From positions 1-22,133 of the forward strand of contig JAZQPA010000213.1 in the NCBI GenBank assembly GCA_045628125.1: a stretch of DNA of 22,133 nucleotides, written 5' to 3'. Of the stretch, positions 16,677-22,133 are shown one piece after another. Below the pieces are notes generated by a model. The model was not told the origin of the DNA and made no database searches. It was given only the letters and a program-made list of their open reading frames with translations. Every line of letters starts with the position of its first letter. Position 1 is the first letter of the stretch. Position numbers and translations under genes: made by a program. This DNA is from Minthousia sp045628125 (lineage in GTDB: Bacteria; Bacteroidota; Bacteroidia; Bacteroidales; Bacteroidaceae).

Positions 16677-17108
16677 TTATTCCGGATTAAATAGTTCATA
16701 AAGACAGGATTCGGTATCATCCTGACTGAATAGTTCACTAAGCGTTTCAGTACTGTGAGATAAGGCTTGTGTTTCGTTTCCCACCTGAATGCCATTTATA
16801 TACAATACGGCAAAGTTCTCTTTCTGGTAGAGGTAATGGCTGTAGATTCCCCATCCCAACAGAACAGCAACACTTGCGGCTATTCCCCATGACAGTTTCA
16901 GGGTGAATGTTTGATGTTTCTTCCGAGCCATGAGATGGTCATAAACGGCTTCACCTAAGGCCAGTTCCCCAAGCATCTCACTGATGGCTTTCCACTCTTC
17001 GGGTGCATCGGGTTTGCTTACAGCCAGAGCCAGTTGTTGCTCTTCTTCACGTGTTGTCTTACCATCCAGATACTTGTCTATCAGTTTGTTTACTTCATCG
17101 TTACTCAT
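16677..17108 (-). CDS. Single-pass membrane anti-sigma-like protein
   Basis: 143 residues. A cytosolic helical N-terminus (MSNDEVNKLIDKYLDGKTTR, then EEEQQLALAV) resembles the N-terminal sigma-binding segment of Bacteroidetes anti-sigma factors. One membrane helix lies at about 72-91 (LSWGIAASVAVLLGWGIYS), followed by about 50 periplasmic residues. No zinc-binding HxxxCxxC motif is present, and the FecR ligand-binding domain is missing, so it is not a full FecR regulator. Its ATG overlaps the sigma-factor TGA (ATGA at 17108-17105), the usual coupling of sigma and anti-sigma. It likely holds the sigma factor at the membrane until an envelope signal arrives. The role is inferred from context and topology. 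Confidence 0.8.
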   Translation of the reverse strand: MSNDEVNKLIDKYLDGKTTREEEQQLALAVSKPDAPEEWKAISEMLGELALGEAVYDHLMARKKHQTFTLKLSWGIAASVAVLLGWGIYSHYLYQKENFAVLYINGIQVGNETQALSHSTETLSELFSQDDTESCLYELFNPE

Positions 17109-17614
17109 AAATACATTCTTCTTTTCAGTTCGTTAAACACCTTTTTTCTTGCTGCAGAAATCATGCTCTGTACACTGGCTTTCGGTATGCCTGTCTGTCG
17201 TGAAATCTCTTCGGTTTCCAGTCCTTCCATTTGTCTCATTTCAAAAAGAGTCCGCTCTCGCGGGTTCAGCATACCTATGGCTTTCTGGAGCGCCACATTC
17301 TCCTCCTTTCTCTCCATCTCCTCTTGTGGCGAGGGCGATAGGAGGGGTGGAATGTTTATCAAGCTGCTTTCGTCCGAATACGTCATTTGCATCTGTTTGC
17401 GCTTCAGGTTCACGCAACTGTTTTTAGCGACCCGAATGGCAAGTGCTTCAATGTTCCGGTTCTCGTCAATCCTTTCACAATAGCGCCAGAGTGAGATAAG
17501 CGTCTCCTGGGCTGCATCCTCAGCGTCATCGGTATTGCCGAAGAAGTTCAGCCCCACCTGCATGATCTTGGGACGAAGTTCCTGTATCCATTTCTGAAAC
17601 GTTTCTTTTTCCAT
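17105..17614 (-). CDS. ECF-type RNA polymerase sigma factor
   Basis: 169 residues from the chosen ATG at 17614. The frame opens at 17656, but that codon lies within the -7 box at 17654-17661, so the shorter form is preferred. Sigma region 2 spans about 5-72 (DAEDAAQETLISLWRYCER, ALAIRVAKNSCVNLKRKQ). Region 4 spans about 108-162 (LNPRERTLFEMRQMEGLETE, then GIPKASVQSMISAARKKVF). Regions 1.1 and 3 are absent, as in all group-4 sigma factors. It should direct polymerase to envelope-stress or nutrient genes, probably including its own operon. The cognate anti-sigma is encoded directly downstream with a 4-bp overlap, followed by a small secreted protein and an outer-membrane barrel. Confidence 0.92.
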   Translation of the reverse strand: MEKETFQKWIQELRPKIMQVGLNFFGNTDDAEDAAQETLISLWRYCERIDENRNIEALAIRVAKNSCVNLKRKQMQMTYSDESSLINIPPLLSPSPQEEMERKEENVALQKAIGMLNPRERTLFEMRQMEGLETEEISRQTGIPKASVQSMISAARKKVFNELKRRMYL

Positions 17615-17653
17615 TCTGGCTATCTGTTGTGGCTCTTTACTCTTAATACGCAA

Positions 17654-17661
17654 CAAAGGTA
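17654..17661 (-). promoter_or_regulatory. Candidate -7 box of the sigma-factor operon
   Basis: TACCTTTG on the minus strand fits TAnnTTTG and lies 39 bp before the ATG at 17614. No convincing TTTG is found 19-23 bp upstream; TTCG at 17686-17683 (21-bp spacing) is the nearest. It could be a weak housekeeping promoter, or the true promoter may be recognised by the ECF factor itself. Confidence 0.45.
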
Positions 17662-17721
17662 GAAAACTTAAGTCGGAAAAAGCGAATTTTTGTAGTCCTC
17701 TTTGCGCCTTTACCCCAAGAA

Positions 17722-17738
17722 TGTATAATTATTTTACA
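17722..17738. repeat. 17-bp imperfect palindrome, possible upstream activator site
   Basis: TGTATAAT-T-ATTTTACA: 7 of 8 positions pair around a central T at 17730. Its outer TGTA/TACA bases recall the outer arms (GTGTAA/TTACAC) of the palindrome centred 61 bp downstream, roughly six helical turns away. It may be a second binding site for the same protein, but AT-rich composition makes chance plausible. Confidence 0.35.
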
Positions 17739-17770
17739 GGTTGTATGGATTTGGGCGATTTGATGTGTGG

Positions 17771-17811
17771 GTGTAAAGCAACTTAACAGCAGGTGTTAAG
17801 AAACCTTACAC
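17771..17811. promoter_or_regulatory. Symmetric nested palindrome, candidate upstream activator-binding site
   Basis: Two perfect inverted repeats share one centre (17791): outer GTGTAA (17771-17776) and TTACAC (17806-17811), inner CTTAACA (17782-17788) and TGTTAAG (17794-17800). All three gaps (outer-inner, centre, inner-outer) are exactly 5 nt. It lies about 75 bp upstream of the sigma-54-like -24 element and about 118 bp before the TolC-gene ATG, a typical place for an NtrC-type activator site. A T-run follows at 17812-17817, so a hairpin terminator is a less likely alternative, since no plus-strand gene precedes it. Confidence 0.55.
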
Positions 17812-17865
17812 TTTTTTGTTGTTCGAATTTTTGAATATTGCTGTTTATCAGTTAATTGACTGTTT

Positions 17866-17880
17866 TGGCACGCTAAATGT
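17866..17880 (+). promoter_or_regulatory. Sigma-54-like (-24/-12) promoter of the TolC-adaptor-permease operon
   Basis: TGGCACG (17866-17872) matches the -24 element perfectly. After the standard 4-nt spacer comes ATGT (17877-17880) where TTGC is expected; its TG is conserved and the final C is T. Transcription would begin near 17892, leaving a leader of about 17 nt. No TAnnTTTG box is found in this region on the plus strand, which favours the sigma-54 reading. Confidence 0.5.
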
Positions 17881-17908
17881 GATTAGTAGTGTAAACAAAT
17901 GATTGAAT

Positions 17909-19267
17909 ATGAGATTAGGATGTAGTAAAACAATGATGGGTGTTCTTGGGTTCTGTGGATTATCTGTGTTGACGTCCCAGGCCCAGGAATCAACCCAAGC
18001 AGTCATGACTCTTCACGACTGTATGGAATATGCCGTAAGCAACTCAACGAAGATGAGGATTCAGGCAGCCGACAGACAGGATGAACAGTGGCAAAGACGG
18101 CAAGCCATCATGCGCCTGTTTACACCAACTGTGGAAGCACAGACTTATGCGTACAACCAGTACGGACGTAATCTGGATCCGGAAACCAATACCTACAACA
18201 GTGTGACAACGTTTCACAACAGCTATGGTGTTAATGCCGGTATTACACTTTTCGATGGTTTCCAATCCATCAATAACTGGAAGATGGCATCGACAGCAGC
18301 CAAGATGGGATTGAGCAAGGAGCAGCAGACACGTGACGAAATCTGTCTGGCCACTATGGAGGCCTATTATAATGTGCTATACTATACCGAGATGGAATCG
18401 GTACTGATTGGGCAGGTGGCTACGGCTCAGACCGCCCGTGACAGAGCCGTCCGTCAGGAGGAACTGGGACAGAAGGGGCATGCCGATGTGATTCAGATGG
18501 AATCGGAACTGGCACAGAAGGAGTATCAGCTCACCACTACCCGAAACCAGAAGACCGATGCCCTGATTACCCTGAAGGACGTGATGTTCTGGCCGGTTAA
18601 TGAGGAACTGCACATCCAGCCATCGGTTACGGAACCTGAACTGACTTCGGTACAGACCGACGACCTTTCCTCATCGGCAAAGCTGTTGCTTCCCGAGGCA
18701 GAGATAGCCCTGATGAACAGGAAGAAGGCGGTACTGGATCTGAAATCGGCCCGGGGAGCCTATTCGCCTACCATAGGATTGTATGGCGGCTGGTCAACAA
18801 CCTATTATACCTATCCGGGAAAGAAAGACTACACACCTATTTCCTTCAAGGAGCAGTTCCGCAACAATGGTGGTGAGTATATTCAGCTATCACTTAACAT
18901 CCCCATCTTCGACCAGCTGAAGCGTCGCACCCAACTGAAGATGAAAAAGAATGCTGTGGTGCGTGCCGAGGCCGAATACGACCAGAAGATGCGTGATATA
19001 GAGAATGAAGTGGTTCGTGCTGTAAGCGACCGTGATGGAGCGCAAGCGGCCTTTCATCAGGCATCCCGTCTTGCCGATGTGCAGGAGGAGGCCTTCCGGC
19101 TCAGTACCAAACAGTATGAGACCGGACTCATTTCGGCCATCGAGTTCCAGACCGCTTCACAGAATTACCTGAATGCTAAGGCCGAACGCATGAATTCACT
19201 CCTGCAGCTTAGGATTAAGAATGCAGTGGTGCGGTATTATGGAGGAGAACCTTATATTGAACAGTAA
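17909..19267 (+). CDS. TolC-family outer-membrane channel of an ABC-type export operon
   Basis: 452 residues from the ATG at 17909. The frame could also begin at a TTG two codons earlier, but ATG is preferred and leaves a signal peptide ending in SQAQ-E (about residue 26). Family features include the MTLHDCMEYAVSNSTKMRIQ opening, the NAGITLFDGFQ strand, long heptad-rich helices (about 145-220 and 355-440), and YSPTIGLYGGWSTTYYTYPG plus YIQLSLNIPIFD in the central barrel part. It should form the outer-membrane duct for the adaptor and FtsX-like permease downstream. It is clearly different from the TolC homologue at 7200-8687. A sigma-54-like promoter and a nested palindrome lie upstream. A 179-bp gap with a REP-like palindrome separates it from the adaptor gene. 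Confidence 0.93.
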   Translation: MRLGCSKTMMGVLGFCGLSVLTSQAQESTQAVMTLHDCMEYAVSNSTKMRIQAADRQDEQWQRRQAIMRLFTPTVEAQTYAYNQYGRNLDPETNTYNSVTTFHNSYGVNAGITLFDGFQSINNWKMASTAAKMGLSKEQQTRDEICLATMEAYYNVLYYTEMESVLIGQVATAQTARDRAVRQEELGQKGHADVIQMESELAQKEYQLTTTRNQKTDALITLKDVMFWPVNEELHIQPSVTEPELTSVQTDDLSSSAKLLLPEAEIALMNRKKAVLDLKSARGAYSPTIGLYGGWSTTYYTYPGKKDYTPISFKEQFRNNGGEYIQLSLNIPIFDQLKRRTQLKMKKNAVVRAEAEYDQKMRDIENEVVRAVSDRDGAQAAFHQASRLADVQEEAFRLSTKQYETGLISAIEFQTASQNYLNAKAERMNSLLQLRIKNAVVRYYGGEPYIEQ

Positions 19268-19295
19268 TTATTAACCTCTCATCCTGCCCCCTCCT

Positions 19296-19378
19296 GTCAT
19301 TCTGAGCGAAGCGAAGAATCTTTCCTGGCTAGTTATGGGCTCCGCTTTAGTAAGATCCTTCGCTCTGCTCAGGATGAC
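19296..19378. repeat. REP-like palindromic element (HPEQSEGS type)
   Basis: Left arm 19296-19321 (begins GTCATTCTGAGCGAAGCGAA) and right arm 19353-19378 (ends CTGCTCAGGATGAC) are inverted copies, identical at 22 of 26 positions, around a 31-nt loop. This is the widespread intergenic repeat whose false translations read CHPEQSEGS or VILSEAKDL in protein databases; the minus frame here indeed reads SCHPEQSEGS. It sits between the TolC and adaptor genes inside one operon, so the transcript can fold there. Other genomic copies are expected but none is in this window. Confidence 0.85.
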
Positions 19379-19446
19379 AAGAAGAATGATAAAAAAGAAA
19401 GACAGAAAAGATTGACAAAAACATAAATAGAAAAATATATAAATCA

Positions 19447-20706
19447 ATGGATAAAATAATCGAAAAGAAAACCGGTTGGAAGGCAGCCTTTACCAAGAAG
19501 GCACTGCCTTGGTGGATGGGTGGTGGAATGGCCCTTTTGGTAGCCTTCCTGATTTTAAAACCCAATCGCAGTACACTTAGGGTAAACGGAGAATCCATCT
19601 CCATCAGCGAAGTGAAAGCAGGAGAGTTTAACGATTACATCCGATTGAGCGGAACCGTTCAGCCCTTGATAACGGTACAGATCAGTCCGATAGAGGGAGG
19701 TAGAGTAGAGGCCATTCTCATAGAAGAGGGCTCGATGGTAAAGCAGGGGGATGAGATTCTTCGCCTGTCGAACGATAATCTGGAGCTGCAGATGCTGAAT
19801 TCCGAAGCTGAACTGGCAGAGAAAGAGAATATCTTGCGAAACACTCAGATTCAGATGGAACAGGACCGCCTGAACGTGAAACAGTCGAAAGCCGAATACC
19901 TGCTGAACGTGAAGCGCCTGAAACGAAACTTTGAGCAGCAGAAAACGCTCTACAATGAAAAGCTGATAGCCAAGGAGGAATACCTTAAAGCCAAGGAGGA
20001 TTATGATTTGGCCATGGACAAACTGCAGATTATCAAGGATAAGGAGGTGCAGGACAGTCTGTTCCGTTCTACTCAGGTGGAACGTATGCAGGAGAGCTTA
20101 GAGAACATGCAGCTGAACATGCACATGATCCGTAAGCGTAAGGACAACCTTACCATCAAGGCCCCAATAGATGGGCAGTTGGGTATTCTGGATGCCGTAT
20201 TGGGTGAGAACATCGGTGCCGGTACCAAGATTGGCCAGATTAGCGATATGAGCAGTTATAAGATCGAGGCGCAGATAGACGAGCACTATATTGACCGTGT
20301 CATTCCGGGCTTGAAAGCCACTTTCGAGCGTCAGGAATCTACATTTGGTGCATCTTTACGCAAAGTATATCCTGAGGTTCGTGAAGGCAAGTTCAAGGCC
20401 GACTTCAAGTTTGAGGGAGAAATTCCTGAGAATATTCGCAACGGACAGACCTATTACCTAAATTTGCAGTTGGGCTCACCGGAATCGGCAGTCCTCATTC
20501 CCCGTGGTTCTTTCTTCCAGAAGACCGGTGGCAAGTGGATTTATGTGGTAAGCAGAGATGGTAAGGAAGCCGTGAAGCGTGACATCCGCATCGGCCGTCA
20601 GAATCCTCAGTTCTATGAGGTACTGGAAGGCCTGGAACCCGGTGAGAAGGTCATCACTTCCGGATATGATAACTATGGTGATAACGAAATATTGATTTTG
20701 AAATGA
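19447..20706 (+). CDS. HlyD/MacA-family periplasmic adaptor of an ABC exporter
   Basis: 419 residues. It is anchored by one N-terminal membrane helix at about 21-38 (PWWMGGGMALLVAFLILK) rather than by a lipid, in contrast with the adaptor at 3080-4162. Next come the first lipoyl half (ISPIEGGRVEAILIEEGSMV), a long coiled-coil hairpin at about 115-235 rich in Glu, Lys and Gln, the second lipoyl half (LTIKAPIDGQLGILDAVLGE), and the beta-barrel and membrane-proximal parts (RGSFFQKTGGKWIYVVSRDG, EGLEPGEKVITSGYDNYGDN). It bridges a MacB/FtsX-type transporter and a TolC-like channel. The TolC gene lies 179 bp upstream; its own stop overlaps the permease ATG (ATGA at 20703-20706). Cargo is unknown. 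Confidence 0.92.
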   Translation: MDKIIEKKTGWKAAFTKKALPWWMGGGMALLVAFLILKPNRSTLRVNGESISISEVKAGEFNDYIRLSGTVQPLITVQISPIEGGRVEAILIEEGSMVKQGDEILRLSNDNLELQMLNSEAELAEKENILRNTQIQMEQDRLNVKQSKAEYLLNVKRLKRNFEQQKTLYNEKLIAKEEYLKAKEDYDLAMDKLQIIKDKEVQDSLFRSTQVERMQESLENMQLNMHMIRKRKDNLTIKAPIDGQLGILDAVLGENIGAGTKIGQISDMSSYKIEAQIDEHYIDRVIPGLKATFERQESTFGASLRKVYPEVREGKFKADFKFEGEIPENIRNGQTYYLNLQLGSPESAVLIPRGSFFQKTGGKWIYVVSRDGKEAVKRDIRIGRQNPQFYEVLEGLEPGEKVITSGYDNYGDNEILILK

Positions 20707-22133
20707 ACAACTTTTTCAATTCTATCATAGCAGCCATTAGGGCGCTGCCGGCAAAAGGCCGTAAGAATGGCATGAAGATTCTATCGTTAGGTATCGGTCT
20801 TTCTGTCAGCTTGGTTTTGCTGACCAAAGTCTGGTTTGAGCAGACATACGATAATTTCTACGAGGGTGCCGACCGCATCTATTACCTGAGTGAGCATTTT
20901 GCGATGAACGGTCAGGAACTGGTCTATAACCGTACTTCAGGTGGTATTGCTCCTCGCATGAAGGAATACTATCCACAGGTGGAAATGGCCACAAGAGCCA
21001 CAATATACTCCTATAATACCAAGGTAAGGCAAAGAGGAAACGGCCGGAAAAGCAGTGTGGATTTGATATATCTGGCCGACTCCTGTTTCTTTAAGTTGCT
21101 GAACCGTACTTGTCTGGCAGGTGATCTTACCGAATCATTAAGCATCAAGGGTAAAGCGGTAATCTCGGCCTCACTGGCCATGAAGATGGCTGATAGCCGG
21201 AATGCGATGGAAGCTGCATCAGATGTGATGGGTAGAGACTTTAAGATTGACGACAGCAACGGTGAATGGCTGACAGTTTCGGGTGTTTACGAGGATTTCC
21301 CTGCCAATTCCAGTTACCGCCCGGATGTGGTGGTTTCGTTGCCGAGCATCGGTTATCTAGGTCTATATGATGGAACAGATGGCGTGATGGGTAACGACCG
21401 TTTCCTTACACTGATTCGCCTCAGCCAGGAATCAGATATCCGTGATATTCAAGCAAGAATGCCCGAATTTCTGGAACGCTACCTGCCTATGGATGAACTG
21501 AAAGAGGTGGGATTTGAAGGAGAATACCTGGCACGACCCTACCAAAACTTCCACAACGAAGACCGTGATATGGGTAGCATGATGCTGGTACTGGTACTGG
21601 TGGCTGTGGCACTGTTGATGACTTCGGTACTGAACTACATTCTCATAGTGGTTTCTACATCAGTGAACCGTAGCCGTGAAATGGCACTTCGCAAATGCTT
21701 TGGCAGCAACAAGTGGAATCTGTACAGCATGATGGCTGCAGAATCACTGGTGCATACCTTCCTGGCTGTCTTATTGGCGGTAGTTCTCATCTATGCTTTC
21801 AGTGGAACAGTCGAGAATCTATCCGGAACAGCCGTTTCGTCACTCTTCACGGGCAGACCGCTTTACATCGCTATTGGTGTTGTCCTGCTGGTCATGGTGA
21901 TAAATGCCATTGTACCTGCCGAAATGTTCGAACGCATTCCTGTGGCTGACATCTTCAGGAATCTGCGTGCCAGCAGAAGAATGTGGAAGTTAGGATTGTT
22001 GGGTGTAGAGTTCTGTGCCGTTTCCTTTTTAGGACTGCTACTTACCATCATCACTTTGCAGTACAACAGGATGGTGAACAGCGATTTGGGATTCGACAGC
22101 GAACATACAGCCTTTGTAAGCCTAAGCGGATTG
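20703..22133 (+). CDS. FtsX/MacB-like ABC transporter permease, 3' end cut by window
   Basis: 477 codons are open from the ATG overlapping the adaptor stop to the window edge; no stop is reached. A first membrane helix lies at about 27-42 (ILSLGIGLSVSLVLLT), then a periplasmic MacB_PCD-like domain at about 45-285 (YDNFYEGADRIYYLSEHFAM, VSGVYEDFPANSSYRPDVVV). The first FtsX block follows, with helices at about 293-316, 340-362 and 380-400 and the family's SVNRSREMALRKCFGSNKW stretch. A further helix at about 430-452 begins the second half. No ATP-binding domain is present, so a separate ATPase gene is expected downstream of the window. Together with the TolC and adaptor genes it makes a MacAB-TolC-like envelope exporter or mechanotransmitter; the full protein is probably about 750-800 residues. 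Confidence 0.9.
   Translation, partial: MNNFFNSIIAAIRALPAKGRKNGMKILSLGIGLSVSLVLLTKVWFEQTYDNFYEGADRIYYLSEHFAMNGQELVYNRTSGGIAPRMKEYYPQVEMATRATIYSYNTKVRQRGNGRKSSVDLIYLADSCFFKLLNRTCLAGDLTESLSIKGKAVISASLAMKMADSRNAMEAASDVMGRDFKIDDSNGEWLTVSGVYEDFPANSSYRPDVVVSLPSIGYLGLYDGTDGVMGNDRFLTLIRLSQESDIRDIQARMPEFLERYLPMDELKEVGFEGEYLARPYQNFHNEDRDMGSMMLVLVLVAVALLMTSVLNYILIVVSTSVNRSREMALRKCFGSNKWNLYSMMAAESLVHTFLAVLLAVVLIYAFSGTVENLSGTAVSSLFTGRPLYIAIGVVLLVMVINAIVPAEMFERIPVADIFRNLRASRRMWKLGLLGVEFCAVSFLGLLLTIITLQYNRMVNSDLGFDSEHTAFVSLSGL

Noticed and set aside
17615..17656. Longer N-terminus of the sigma factor (start at 17656)
   Set aside because: The start codon overlaps the candidate -7 box at 17654-17661, and the extra 14 residues do not resemble sigma region 2.
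17771..17817. Nested palindrome followed by T-run as an intrinsic terminator
   Set aside because: It lies between divergent genes, so no plus-strand transcript needs ending there; the 7-bp AT-rich inner stem is weak for a terminator. A regulatory site fits better.
19347..19604. 85-codon minus-strand frame starting inside the adaptor gene and ending in SCHPEQSEGSY
   Set aside because: Known false protein produced by the REP-like repeat at 19296-19378; no gene.

Overview
The window looks like a chromosomal segment from the Bacteroidales (Bacteroides/Prevotella-type). Several upstream regions carry the TAnnTTTG -7 box, one with a TTTG -33 box 19 bp away. I see no conspicuous Shine-Dalgarno signals, and genes are densely packed with ATGA or TGATG overlaps. 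Gene content fits too: a DUF4221-like lipoprotein, an M56 peptidase with a TonB C-terminal domain, a short ECF sigma/anti-sigma pair, and a TolC-adaptor-FtsX operon. I cannot assign a genus. There are no tRNA, rRNA, phage, IS or CRISPR signatures. No gene-free stretch exceeds 300 bases.

Region by region: (1) 7-2826, minus strand: an apparent operon of a secreted double-VOC protein, greA and a secreted alpha/beta-hydrolase esterase, driven by a textbook promoter at 2872-2902. (2) 2827-3079: divergent control region with an inverted repeat at the -33 position of the plus-strand promoter. (3) 3080-11825, plus strand: a four-gene RND efflux operon in the order lipoprotein adaptor, permease 1, TolC-like channel, permease 2. 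Both permeases lack the usual Asp-Asp/Lys proton-relay set. (4) 11827-15407, plus strand: a BlaI-type repressor with a candidate operator, an M56 membrane metallopeptidase with a TonB_C-like tail and no beta-lactam sensor domain, a short orphan coiled-coil/HTH protein, and a DUF4221-like lipoprotein. (5) 15408-15440: a hairpin between convergent genes, probably terminating the minus-strand operon. (6) 15468-17614, minus strand: ECF sigma factor, single-TM anti-sigma-like protein, small secreted protein and outer-membrane beta-barrel, read in that order and tightly packed. (7) 17615-17908: control region with two palindromes upstream of a sigma-54-like -24/-12 element. (8) 17909-22133, plus strand: TolC-like channel, a REP-like palindrome, MacA/HlyD-like adaptor and an FtsX/MacB-like permease cut by the window edge.

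The common theme is the cell envelope: two tripartite export systems and two stress-sensing modules (BlaI/M56 and ECF/anti-sigma). The observations most worth a second look are the symmetric nested palindrome plus sigma-54-like promoter at 17722-17880, the paired permeases with altered relay residues, and the BlaI/M56-TonB cluster with its orphan HTH neighbour. All family calls are from reading the translated sequences; no database search was run.
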